From contig JAAYOK010000206.1 in the NCBI GenBank assembly GCA_012520355.1, positions 1-33,868 on the forward strand: a DNA stretch of 33,868 nt, in the 5' to 3' direction. The translations under genes and the position numbers were made by a program. Below the pieces are notes generated by a model. It was not told the origin of the DNA and did not search any database. It saw only the letters and a program-made list of their open reading frames with translations. Origin of the DNA: Bacillota bacterium (GTDB lineage Bacteria; Bacillota; Limnochordia; Darwinibacteriales; Darwinibacteriaceae). The first letter of the stretch is position 1. Each line of letters begins with the position of its first letter. This document shows positions 1-7,732 of this stretch, one piece after another.

Positions 1-1283
1 GGATTGTAATCGTCTACCAAGAAGTCGATACTGCCCTTGTACCCTATTTAACGGTAGCCGAGAATATCATGATGCACTCCATTATCAACGAGAACAAAGG
101 GCCTTTTGTGAACTGGAAACAGATTCGCTGTGAAGCCAGGAAGGCCGCTGAAATTGTTGGTCTTAGTGTTGATATGGACACACTCGTCAGTGAGCTTACC
201 CTCTGCGAAAAGCAAATGGTTCTCATTGGCCGGGCTGTCTATCAAGAGGCCAAACACCTCATTCTGGATGAACCAACAGCACCCCTCAGTGTGCAAGAAA
301 CGGAGCGTCTGTTTGACATCGTGCGGCGTTTGAAGGCTGAGGGAATGAACATCATTTTTATCTCCCATCGCTTAGACGAAGTCTTCAAGATTTGCGAACG
401 CATTACCGTGCTCAAAGATGGTCAGCTCGTGGGAACGTATCCAGCCGAGACCATGACCATCGATAGCGTTGTGGAGAAAATGCTCGGTAAAAAGATGCAA
501 AACGCCTTTCCTCAAATTGAGACCACACCCGGGGACGTTCTCTTCGAAGTCAAGGGACTTTCGGGCTCGGGAGGCATCAACAATGCCAGCCTCAAGGTCC
601 GGGCAGGCGAAATTGTAGGTATTGCCGGACTTGTGGGCGGTGGCAAGACGGAACTGAGCAAACTGCTCTTTGGTGAGGGGACCATTTCCTCAGGGGAGAT
701 CCTGCTTAAAGGCGAGAGCATTTCTTGTAAGACTCCGGCCCATGCCGTGAAAAGTGGTTTGGCCTTGGTGCCTGAGGAGCGGAGAAAAGAAGGGATTTTG
801 GTGCATGAAGCCATTGACACCAATATCACCTTGCCGACTCTGGGGAAATATTGCTCGGGTCCATTTATGAAGAAGCCTAAGATTAAGTCCGCAAGTCGTG
901 AGTGCATCTCCACGGTGGGAATTAAGACCCCCAATGAGAAGCAGCGCGTAGCTAAACTCAGTGGTGGTAACCAGCAGAAGGTATCCATTGGGAAATGGCT
1001 TTTGTCGGATGCAGAGGTCTTTATCTTCGATGAGCCAACAAAGGGTGTCGACATCGGTTCGAAGAGTGAGATTTACACATTGATCAAGGAATTAGCGCAG
1101 CAAGGAAAAGCTGTCATTTACGTCTCCTGCGAATTCGATGAAATACTAGGTCTAACTGACCGGGTTTATGTCATGTATAGCGGTACAACCGTGAAGGAAC
1201 TAATTACAGCGGAAACAACAGAATCAGAGCTGCTTTACTATTCAGCAGGAGGTGGGTTATGTGAAACAAGAACTGTCGGCTAA
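1..1283 (+). CDS. RbsA-type sugar ABC transporter ATP-binding protein (5' truncated by window edge)
   Basis: This is a duplicated-domain sugar ABC ATPase of the RbsA/MglA type that powers monosaccharide import at the membrane. The ORF track starts it at an internal ATG (69), but the frame is open from base 3 and reads a Q-loop (VIVYQEVDTALVPYLTVAEN), so the true start and first Walker A lie upstream of the window. Visible parts are the first-domain signature region (LTLCEKQMV, degenerate), Walker B (LILDEPTAPLS), a second Walker A-like loop (GLVGGGKTE), a canonical second signature (LSGGNQQKV) and second Walker B (FIFDEPTKGVD). The permease start overlaps its 3' end, so the two are translationally coupled. 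The gene leads directly into MtnK- and MtnA-like genes, so the cargo is probably a 5-modified ribose. Family is certain; substrate is inferred. Confidence 0.95.
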   Translation, partial: IVIVYQEVDTALVPYLTVAENIMMHSIINENKGPFVNWKQIRCEARKAAEIVGLSVDMDTLVSELTLCEKQMVLIGRAVYQEAKHLILDEPTAPLSVQETERLFDIVRRLKAEGMNIIFISHRLDEVFKICERITVLKDGQLVGTYPAETMTIDSVVEKMLGKKMQNAFPQIETTPGDVLFEVKGLSGSGGINNASLKVRAGEIVGIAGLVGGGKTELSKLLFGEGTISSGEILLKGESISCKTPAHAVKSGLALVPEERRKEGILVHEAIDTNITLPTLGKYCSGPFMKKPKIKSASRECISTVGIKTPNEKQRVAKLSGGNQQKVSIGKWLLSDAEVFIFDEPTKGVDIGSKSEIYTLIKELAQQGKAVIYVSCEFDEILGLTDRVYVMYSGTTVKELITAETTESELLYYSAGGGLCETRTVG

Positions 1284-2280
1284 TCAAGCCGCAACGAAGC
1301 AAAAATTCAATGTTTTTGATTTTCTCTACAAATATGGCACGGTCATCGTGATCATCGGGACCGTATTATTCTTTGCACTTACGTTGAACAACTTCTTCAC
1401 ATTCAGCAATATCTCTAACGTGTTCCGTTCGGTCTCGATTGTGACATTGATTGCCCTTGCGATCACAATGTCCCTAACTGTTGGAGGCTTTGACCTATCG
1501 GTGGGAGCCACAGCAGGATTTGCCAGCGTAATTGCTGCGAAGATGATGGTCATGTGGGAGATGCCAGCTTCCTATGCCATTATAGTTCCACTCGTGGTGG
1601 GCATGGTCATTGGAGGCCTTAATGCATTTTTAATTATCAAAATCAAGATATCAGACATGCTAGCCACTCTGTCCATGATGTTTGTACTCACAGGTGTCTC
1701 CATTACCTTCCAGAGCGGGTCGGCCATTTACAACTTTATGCCGATTCCCATCGTAGGAGGCATCGCCCCTGGTTTGATGCAACGGGCCTTCTTATATATC
1801 GGGCAAGGTACCGTTGGTCGAATTCCGGTTCCAGTGATTTTGATGTTAGTTGTGGTGGCTATCGCCCACGTCTTCCTCAACTATACCAAGTATGGACGCT
1901 ATATGTACATGACAGGTGGCAACAAAGAGGCAGCTAAGCTCTCTGGTATCCCTGTCAACAAGTACGTGATCTTAGCCTACATCCTATCTGGATTCTTGGC
2001 AGCCCTTGGTGGCTTAGTCCTAGGAGCAAGACTTGGCTCCGGTGAAGTCAACGCAGGTGCCCCTTATCTCATGGATGCGGTAGCCGCTGCCTATATCGGT
2101 TATTCCGTCTTAGGTATTGGTAAACCGAACGCCCTAGGTACTCTTTTGGGAGCACTCCTCATGGGTATCTTGCTCAATGGTCTAGTTATGATGGACTTCC
2201 CTTATTATTCGCAAGACATCGTCAAGGGTATCGTCCTCATCTTCGCCCTCGGTTTGACTTATTATAAACGGAAGGAGTAA
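1261..2280 (+). CDS. RbsC-type sugar ABC transporter permease
   Basis: Integral membrane permease of the RbsC/AraH family, about 339 residues and very hydrophobic, with the family hallmark near residues 75-85 (TVGGFDLSVGAT) and the late conserved GNKEAAKLSGIPV loop. I prefer the GTG at 1261 over the ORF-track start at 1252 because AGGAGGTG at 1247-1254 then sits at a proper distance. The gene overlaps the ATPase by 23 bases and ends five bases before the kinase start. Only one permease is seen, as expected for a homodimeric RbsC. The binding protein is presumably encoded upstream of the window. Its position next to MtnK/MtnA homologues suggests uptake of 5-deoxyribose, 5-methylthioribose or a related sugar. 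Confidence 0.93.
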   Translation: MKQELSANQAATKQKFNVFDFLYKYGTVIVIIGTVLFFALTLNNFFTFSNISNVFRSVSIVTLIALAITMSLTVGGFDLSVGATAGFASVIAAKMMVMWEMPASYAIIVPLVVGMVIGGLNAFLIIKIKISDMLATLSMMFVLTGVSITFQSGSAIYNFMPIPIVGGIAPGLMQRAFLYIGQGTVGRIPVPVILMLVVVAIAHVFLNYTKYGRYMYMTGGNKEAAKLSGIPVNKYVILAYILSGFLAALGGLVLGARLGSGEVNAGAPYLMDAVAAAYIGYSVLGIGKPNALGTLLGALLMGILLNGLVMMDFPYYSQDIVKGIVLIFALGLTYYKRKE

Positions 2281-2285
2281 GTGTA

Positions 2286-3497
2286 GTGGATAAATATGTT
2301 GAGCTAACAACGGAAACGATTGTAGATTATGTGAACAGCAAGACCGATTTTTTTGCCAGTGATGCAGTGTATGAGTGTGAGGAAATCGGTGATGGTAATC
2401 TGAACTTGGTCTTTAGGGTCAAGGATACCAAGAACAACACAAGCGTCATCATCAAGCAAGCACTACCCTATGTCCGGGTTTCCGGTGGCGATTGGCCCAT
2501 GGACATCAACCGTGGTGCCATTGAAACCGCCGTCTTAGAGCTTCATTATGAACTGACAGACGGTTTGGTACCCAAGGTTTACTCCTTTGACAGAGATATG
2601 TACTGCGTGATCATGGAAGATCTCTATGATTACACCATTATGCGGACTGGTCTCTTGGAGTATAACAGCTATCCCAAGTTTGCCGATCAGATCACAGACT
2701 ATCTGGTCAAGACACTACTCCTCACCTCCGATGTAGTGATGGATCACAAAGACAAGAAAGAGCTGGTTAAGAAGTATATTAACCCCGAACTCTGTGAAAT
2801 TACAGAGCAGCTCGTCTATACGGAGCCCTTTAGAATTGGTGGCCGGAATGATATGGAAGACTTCCTTGTTGACTTCCAGAAAACAGAACTGGCTGAAGAT
2901 GAGGAGCTCAGCTTAGAAGTGGCTAAGCTTAAGTTTGACTTTATGAACAATGCTCAAGCTCTCCTCCACGGCGATGTCCACACTGGTAGTATCTTTGTCA
3001 ATCAAGAGAATACTCGGGTCATCGATCCTGAGTTTGCCTTCTATGGACCCATGGCTTACGACGTTGGTGCCTTGGTTGCCAACTTGATTATGAACTATAT
3101 TTCCACTTTGGCATGGTTGCCAGAAGGTGAGAAGCGCCAAAACCACTTGGACTACCTCTTAACAGCCACCAAGGACGTTGTCGATCTCTTTGCCGAGAAG
3201 TTCCTGAAGCTGTGGGATGAAGTCGTTACAGACGAAATGGCCAAGACGCCTGGTTTCAAAGAATGGTATCTGGAAGATGTCTTAGTTAACACCGCGGGCG
3301 TAGCAGGCTGTGAAATGATTCGCCGTTCTGTCGGTTTTGCCCATGTGAAAGATCTCGATTCGATTCCCGACGACACCTTGCGTGAAAAGGCTCTCAAGAC
3401 CAATATACTCCTGGCTAAGCACTTAATTAAGAATCGCCATGAGTTTACCACCGGTGCAGCATACCAGAAGGTGGTTAAGGAGATTACATTAGACTAA
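2286..3497 (+). CDS. mtnK: 5-methylthioribose / 5-deoxyribose kinase (MtnK-like)
   Basis: Cytoplasmic sugar-1-kinase of the MtnK family (protein-kinase/choline-kinase fold), 403 residues, which is the normal length. MtnK phosphorylates the C1 hydroxyl of S-methyl-5-thioribose, and homologues in 5-deoxyribose salvage act on 5-deoxyribose. Visible motifs are the glycine-rich nucleotide loop (IGDGNLNLVFRV, about residues 33-44), the ATP-binding lysine strand (VIIKQALPYVR), the catalytic loop LLHGDVHTGSIF with Asp at about 230, and the metal-binding VIDPEFAFYGP. The GTG start has AAGGAG just upstream, overlapping the end of the permease gene. The next gene, MtnA-like, acts on its product. I see no encapsulation-type helix, so it should act outside the shell. 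Family assignment is strong; methylthioribose versus 5-deoxyribose cannot be told from sequence. Confidence 0.92.
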   Translation: MDKYVELTTETIVDYVNSKTDFFASDAVYECEEIGDGNLNLVFRVKDTKNNTSVIIKQALPYVRVSGGDWPMDINRGAIETAVLELHYELTDGLVPKVYSFDRDMYCVIMEDLYDYTIMRTGLLEYNSYPKFADQITDYLVKTLLLTSDVVMDHKDKKELVKKYINPELCEITEQLVYTEPFRIGGRNDMEDFLVDFQKTELAEDEELSLEVAKLKFDFMNNAQALLHGDVHTGSIFVNQENTRVIDPEFAFYGPMAYDVGALVANLIMNYISTLAWLPEGEKRQNHLDYLLTATKDVVDLFAEKFLKLWDEVVTDEMAKTPGFKEWYLEDVLVNTAGVAGCEMIRRSVGFAHVKDLDSIPDDTLREKALKTNILLAKHLIKNRHEFTTGAAYQKVVKEITLD

Positions 3498-3507
3498 GGG
3501 AGTGGAT

Positions 3508-4563
3508 ATGGTGAAGTTTATGACGACAATTCCGGCTCAGCTTAATGAGTCCAAAGATAAACTGGTGATCCTAGATCAAACCTTGCTTCCAGAGGAAGAG
3601 AAGTTCTTAGAACTAACTACACCGGAAGAAATCTGGGAAGCCATTAAGAAATTGCGGGTGAGGGGTGCACCAGCCATTGGTGTTGCCGCGGCTTATGGCC
3701 TTTACGTAGCTTCTTTAGCTATTAACACAGATTCGGCTGAGACCTTCCGCAGTGAAGTCCAAAACATCAAAGATTATTTGGCGAGCTCTCGTCCTACCGC
3801 TGTAAACCTCTTTTGGGCACTGGATCGCATGATGGCCCGTTTAGAGAGTGAAACAGGCACTGTGGCTGAGCTGAAAGCAGTCTTGCTGGATGAAAGTGAA
3901 GCCATCTTTACCGAGGATCAAGAAATGGGACGGGCCATTGGCGAGTTCGGTCTCTCTCTCCTGAAACCGGGTATGGGTTTGCTCACCCACTGTAATGCAG
4001 GTGGTCTCGCGACCTCAGGCTATGGAACAGCCCTAGCCCCCATGTATCTCGGACATGAAAAGGATTATAACTTTAAAGTTTATGCCGATGAAACAAGACC
4101 CCTTCTGCAAGGTTCACGCCTCACCGCCTATGAGCTTCACAAGGCAGGGATTGATGTCACCGTCATCTGTGATAACATGGCGGCCATGGTTATGAAAGAA
4201 GGCAAGATTGATGCAGTCTTGGTCGGTTGTGATCGGATCGCTGCCAATGGTGATACGGCGAACAAAATTGGTACCTCTGGTGTCGCGATTTTGGCCAAAG
4301 AGTATGGCATTCCCATGTATATCTTAGGGCCTACGTCCACCATTGACATGGAGACACCAACCGGTGCGGAAATCGAAATCGAGCTCCGTGATAGCGATGA
4401 GATCGGTATGGGCTTTGGTAAGAGAACTGCACCTGAAGCTGTGAAGACGTATAATCCAGCCTTTGATGTAACGGACGCGAAGTATATTGATGCCATCATT
4501 ACGGAAAAAGGAATTCTACGGGCTCCTTATACAGAGAGCATCCGCAAAGCGATGGAAGACTAA
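3508..4563 (+). CDS. mtnA: 5-methylthioribose-1-phosphate / 5-deoxyribose-1-phosphate isomerase (MtnA-like)
   Basis: Aldose-ketose isomerase of the MtnA/eIF2B-alpha-related family, which converts a 5-substituted ribose-1-phosphate to the ribulose-1-phosphate. Family motifs are intact: LRVRGAPAIGVAAAYG, THCNAGGLATSGYGTA carrying the catalytic Cys (about 162), and VGCDRIAANGDTANKIGT carrying the catalytic Asp (about 242), matching Cys160/Asp240 known in B. subtilis MtnA. I chose ATG 3508, with AAGGGAG at 3496-3502, over the ORF-track GTG 3502, which overlaps that site. It follows the kinase by ten bases, so the two are co-transcribed. None of the usual downstream methionine-salvage enzymes is present; a class II aldolase in the adjacent BMC operon is the likely next step. 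No targeting helix is apparent. Confidence 0.93.
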   Translation: MVKFMTTIPAQLNESKDKLVILDQTLLPEEEKFLELTTPEEIWEAIKKLRVRGAPAIGVAAAYGLYVASLAINTDSAETFRSEVQNIKDYLASSRPTAVNLFWALDRMMARLESETGTVAELKAVLLDESEAIFTEDQEMGRAIGEFGLSLLKPGMGLLTHCNAGGLATSGYGTALAPMYLGHEKDYNFKVYADETRPLLQGSRLTAYELHKAGIDVTVICDNMAAMVMKEGKIDAVLVGCDRIAANGDTANKIGTSGVAILAKEYGIPMYILGPTSTIDMETPTGAEIEIELRDSDEIGMGFGKRTAPEAVKTYNPAFDVTDAKYIDAIITEKGILRAPYTESIRKAMED

Positions 4564-4572
4564 GGATAAAGG

Positions 4573-4600
4573 GTACGCCTCGGTCGTTTCAGAGGCGTAC
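4573..4600 (+). promoter_or_regulatory. Perfect 9-bp stem-loop after mtnA, no U-tract
   Basis: GTACGCCTC and GAGGCGTAC form a perfect inverted repeat separated by ten bases, nine bases after the mtnA stop. It is not followed by a T-run, so it is not a standard intrinsic terminator. It could be a 3'-end stabilising or processing hairpin, or an operator. Confidence 0.5.
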
Positions 4601-4619
4601 TATGCCCATCTCTGATTAA

Positions 4620-4646
4620 TTGTTCAAGCGTTGAACAAAATTTCAA
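4620..4646 (+). promoter_or_regulatory. Probable operator of the SorC/DeoR-type regulator upstream of the BMC operon
   Basis: Two nested palindromes occur. TTGTTCAAGCGTTGAACAA (4620-4638) is a perfect 8-bp inverted repeat with a 3-base spacer. TTGAACAAAATTTCAA (4631-4646) matches, as I recall it, the core of the B. subtilis DeoR operator (ATTGAACAAAATTTCAAT). The regulator encoded at 11792 is of the same SorC/DeoR family. The site lies about 60 bases before the first BMC gene, where a promoter would be expected. The promoter boxes themselves are not clear. Confidence 0.65.
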
Positions 4647-4707
4647 ATATCAGAAGGGAATTCCACGTGGCTCACGAAGTGTCAATGTACGGGGAAGGAG
4701 GAAGCAA

Positions 4708-6135
4708 ATGGGGATTAAACAAGATGCCATTGAGGGTATCGTACGGGAAGTGCTACAACGCTTACAGACAGAAACTTCAAATTCACAAATCGCAAGTCCC
4801 AGGGTGGTGAGCTCCACAAACGGGATCTTTCAGACCATGGAAGAAGCCATTGCAGCCGCCAGCCGTGGTTATGAGAAACTAGGGGAAATTTGCTTGGAAC
4901 GCAGGGGCCACATGATTTCTGCCATGCGGGAGATTATTGAGGCCAATGCAGAGAAGCTCGCCCAGCTTTCAGTGGAGGAGACTGGTCTGGGCCGGGTGGA
5001 ACACAAACTGAAGAAGACCCTATTAGCAGCCAGGAAAACTCCTGGGATGGAGGTTGTCCGGCCCACATCGTTTTCTGGTGATCATGGTCTGACCTTGGTG
5101 GAGCAGGCTCCCTATGGTGTGATTGGTGCCATAACGCCATCCACAAATCCAAGTGAAACCATTATCTCCAACGGAATTGGGATGATTGCTGCAGGAAACA
5201 CCGTGGTCTTTAACTGCCACCCCAGCGCTAAGAGAGTATCGGCCATGACAGTTCGCCTGCTCAATGAGGCCATTACTTCAGTGGGAGGTCCTGCCAATTT
5301 GCTTTGCATGGTGGAAGAACCCACAAAAGCAAGTGCAGAAACGATGATGAAGGATGCCAGAGTACGGATGTTGGTGGTCACAGGTGGCCCAGAAATCGTC
5401 GACATTGCCATGAAGACTTCAGGCAAGAAAGTGATTGCGGCTGGACCAGGTAATCCACCAGTTGTCGTCGATGAGACAGCCAATCTTAAGCAGGCAGCCA
5501 AGGATATTGTAGATGGAGCGTCCTTTGACAACAATGTGTTATGTATCGCTGAAAAAGAGGTCATCGTCGTAGATGCGGTGGCAGATCAGCTCATGACACT
5601 CATGGAAGACCATGGGGCTTATCGCTTATCCAGAAGCCAGCTCGATCAACTCATGGAGCACATTGTGATCAGCTCCAATGGTCAGCCCTATGTGAACCGT
5701 AAGTTTGTCGGTAAGGATGTCCAGGTGATCTTAGGGTCCATTGGATTACAGGTTGGTTCGGATAAGCGCTTGGCCATTGCTGAGGTACCAGCGGATCATC
5801 CCCTGGTGTATCTTGAGCAATTGATGCCGGTTCTACCCATTGTGAGGGTGCCCTGTGTGGATCGGGCCATAGACCTTGCTTACCGGGCTGAACAAGGTAA
5901 TCATCATACAGCAGTGATGCATTCTCGCAATGTCGATAATCTGAGCAGGATGGCCAGGAAGATGAACACTTCGATCTTTGTGAAGAACGGACCTTCCTAC
6001 TCGGGTCTGGGCATGTTTGGTGAAGGTTTTACATCCTATACGATTGCCAGCCCCACGGGAGAAGGAGTTACATCGGCCGCCAGCTTTACCAGGCAGATTC
6101 GCTGCGTTCTCAAGGATCATTTTCGGATTATCTAG
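4708..6135 (+). CDS. CoA-acylating aldehyde dehydrogenase, BMC lumen enzyme (PduP/EutE type)
   Basis: Oxidises an aldehyde to acyl-CoA with NAD+ and CoA inside the microcompartment. At 475 residues it has the PduP length. The N-terminal 20 residues form an amphipathic helix (QDAIEGIVREVLQRL) followed by a polar linker, the usual encapsulation peptide. The catalytic core includes PYGVIGAITPSTNPSET, the nucleotide-site AAGPGNPPVVVD and the active Cys279 in SFDNNVLCIAEKE. The start ATG has a strong AAGGAGG site. It is the first gene of the shell operon and sits 13 bases before PduL, so the acyl-CoA is handed to the phosphotransacylase. With the class II aldolase upstream in the pathway, its aldehyde is probably acetaldehyde or 2-methylthioacetaldehyde rather than propionaldehyde. 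Confidence 0.95.
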   Translation: MGIKQDAIEGIVREVLQRLQTETSNSQIASPRVVSSTNGIFQTMEEAIAAASRGYEKLGEICLERRGHMISAMREIIEANAEKLAQLSVEETGLGRVEHKLKKTLLAARKTPGMEVVRPTSFSGDHGLTLVEQAPYGVIGAITPSTNPSETIISNGIGMIAAGNTVVFNCHPSAKRVSAMTVRLLNEAITSVGGPANLLCMVEEPTKASAETMMKDARVRMLVVTGGPEIVDIAMKTSGKKVIAAGPGNPPVVVDETANLKQAAKDIVDGASFDNNVLCIAEKEVIVVDAVADQLMTLMEDHGAYRLSRSQLDQLMEHIVISSNGQPYVNRKFVGKDVQVILGSIGLQVGSDKRLAIAEVPADHPLVYLEQLMPVLPIVRVPCVDRAIDLAYRAEQGNHHTAVMHSRNVDNLSRMARKMNTSIFVKNGPSYSGLGMFGEGFTSYTIASPTGEGVTSAASFTRQIRCVLKDHFRII

Positions 6136-6148
6136 TAGGAGCTGAATT

Positions 6149-6775
6149 ATGATCGAAGATCTGGAACGAGTCGTACGAAGTGTAGTTGCCAGTTACTTAG
6201 GGCAGAGCCGGACCATCCCAGTGGGTGTGTCCAACCGCCATGTACACCTTTCGGTTCAGGCGAAAGAAGCACTCTTTGGTCCTGGTTACCAAAATGTAAT
6301 CATGAAAGAGCTGAGTCAGCCTGGGCAGTTTGCCATGAAGGAGACCGTAACTCTCGTTGGACCCAAGGGAATCATTGAAGGGGTGCGGATTCTAGGACCC
6401 GAACGGGCAGAAACTCAAGTGGAACTCATGGCAGGGGATACCTACAAGCTCGGGATACCTATGGTGATTCGAGACTCAGGGGATATAGAAAACACCCCAG
6501 GCCTTGCCTTGGTGGGGCCAGCTGGTGTCGTCAGGCTCGAGCGGGGAGTTATTGTAGCAAAGCGCCATGTTCACGCCAGTCCCAGTGAGGCGAAGGAACT
6601 GGGCATCGAGGATGGACAGCGGATTGGGTTAGCTACATCTGGGGCCAGGGCCTTAGAGTTTCGGGAAGTGTTGGTTCGGGTGAACCCTGACTATCGTTTG
6701 GAGTTTCACATTGACATCGAGGAAGCGAACGCGGCCCAATTGAAAAACGGTGATCTTGTCTATTTGAGTGAATAA
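6149..6775 (+). CDS. pduL: PduL-type phosphotransacylase
   Basis: Converts acyl-CoA plus phosphate to acyl-phosphate and CoA, recycling CoA inside the shell. It is 208 residues long with the two PduL zinc motifs: SNRHVHLS (His31/His33) and AKRHVHASP (His140/His142). Residues 1-19 (MIEDLERVVRSVVASYLGQ) form an amphipathic helix resembling the one on the aldehyde dehydrogenase, so it is probably lumenal. It lies 13 bases after the dehydrogenase and 12 before the first hexamer gene. The sequence is the BMC PduL family and not the unrelated Pta/EutD family. No acetate kinase is seen nearby, so the acyl-phosphate is presumably used by a housekeeping kinase. Confidence 0.95.
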   Translation: MIEDLERVVRSVVASYLGQSRTIPVGVSNRHVHLSVQAKEALFGPGYQNVIMKELSQPGQFAMKETVTLVGPKGIIEGVRILGPERAETQVELMAGDTYKLGIPMVIRDSGDIENTPGLALVGPAGVVRLERGVIVAKRHVHASPSEAKELGIEDGQRIGLATSGARALEFREVLVRVNPDYRLEFHIDIEEANAAQLKNGDLVYLSE

Positions 6776-6787
6776 AAGGGAGGAAAG

Positions 6788-7078
6788 ATGATGATGAAAG
6801 AAGCGCTAGGTTTAATCGAGACTAAGGGCTTTATTGCCGCCGTAGAAGGCGCAGACGCCATGGTCAAGGCAGCGAATGTCACGTTGGTTACCTGGGAGAA
6901 GGTCGGTAGCGGTTTAGTCACAGTTATGGTGCGAGGCGATGTTGGAGCTGTTAAGGCAGCGGTAGAGGCTGGCGTTAGTGCAGCTGAGCGTGTGGGCGAA
7001 GTAAAGAGTGTTCATGTAATTCCACGGCCACATGACAATGTCGAGAACGTAATTGAAGCATTTAACGAGGGAAGGTGA
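6788..7078 (+). CDS. BMC-H shell hexamer protein (PduA/EutM-like), copy 1
   Basis: Single-domain (pfam00936 type) shell protein of 96 residues that forms hexamers tiling the facets. It starts [25 protein letters not shown] and carries the PduA-like pore strand [21 protein letters not shown], so the pore loop is the small polar GSG type that passes metabolites. Three consecutive ATG codons are present; I kept the first, which follows GGGAGGAAAG. It is clearly paralogous to the next gene. It differs in the residue run before the pore (TWEK versus GYVK) and has a shorter C-terminus. Confidence 0.97.
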   Translation: MMMKEALGLIETKGFIAAVEGADAMVKAANVTLVTWEKVGSGLVTVMVRGDVGAVKAAVEAGVSAAERVGEVKSVHVIPRPHDNVENVIEAFNEGR

Positions 7079-7084
7079 GGTACT

Positions 7085-7387
7085 ATGTCAACTGAAGCAT
7101 TAGGCATGATTGAAACTAGAGGTTTAGTTGGTTGCATTGAGGCTTCCGATGCCATGGTCAAAGCAGCAAATGTGGTGCTTGTAGGCTATGTCAAGATCGG
7201 AACAGGACTCACCACCGCCTTAGTGCGTGGCGATGTCGCAGCAGTGAAGGCAGCAGTAGAAGCCGGTAGTAGCGCAGCTGAGCGTGTGGGAGAATTAGTC
7301 TCCAGCCACGTGATCGCCCGGCCTCATCAAGAGTTAAAGCGGATTTTCCCCATAGAGTTACCGAAAGCGAGTCCAGCAAAAAAATAG
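7085..7387 (+). CDS. BMC-H shell hexamer protein, copy 2
   Basis: Second pfam00936-type hexamer subunit, 100 residues, starting six bases after copy 1. Opening motif [25 protein letters not shown] and pore strand [21 protein letters not shown] place it with PduA/EutM/PduJ proteins. The pore loop is GTG rather than GSG, and the C-terminus has a basic, proline-containing extension ([10 protein letters not shown]). The pair probably arose by tandem duplication and gives mixed facets with two pore chemistries. It ends 17 bases before the first pentamer gene. Confidence 0.97.
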   Translation: MSTEALGMIETRGLVGCIEASDAMVKAANVVLVGYVKIGTGLTTALVRGDVAAVKAAVEAGSSAAERVGELVSSHVIARPHQELKRIFPIELPKASPAKK

Positions 7388-7404
7388 GGCTTTGAGGTGA
7401 TATC

Positions 7405-7701
7405 GTGATAATCGGTAAGATCGTTGGGAACGTTGTCTGTACGCAAAAAGATCCCAGCTTGGTTGGGCGCAAGATGCTGGTCGTTCAACCCGTCAACATA
7501 GAAACACTCGAGGATTCGGGTAGTCTCTTCGTTGCTTTGGATGGAGTCGGAGCCGGCGAAAATGAACTAGTCATGGTTGTCGGTGGTAGTTCCGCCAGAA
7601 TGGCAGATGGGATGGCTAAGGTGCCGGTGGACCGGAGTATTGTCGGCATCTTAGACTCCATTGAAGTTGGGGGCAAGACCATTTTCACCAAATCAGGGTA
7701 G
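7405..7701 (+). CDS. BMC-P shell vertex pentamer (EutN/CcmL family), copy 1
   Basis: A 98-residue EutN/CcmL-type protein that forms pentamers closing the vertices of the shell. Hallmarks are the start IIGKIVGNVVCTQKDPSLVGRKMLVVQPV, the central ALDGVGAGENELVMVVGGSSAR and the ending DRSIVGILDSIEVGG. The GTG start follows GAGGTGA. This is one of three pentamer genes in the operon; the other two lie after the BMC-T gene, a common pattern in metabolosomes. Confidence 0.96.
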   Translation: MIIGKIVGNVVCTQKDPSLVGRKMLVVQPVNIETLEDSGSLFVALDGVGAGENELVMVVGGSSARMADGMAKVPVDRSIVGILDSIEVGGKTIFTKSG

Positions 7702-7732
7702 GGTCTGGATATCGGATGAAAGGACAGTCGCT

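Noticed and set aside
3508-4563. MtnA-like gene as part of the universal methionine salvage pathway
   Set aside because: None of the dehydratase, enolase/phosphatase or dioxygenase genes of that pathway is nearby; an aldolase and shell are, which favours the DHAP shunt.
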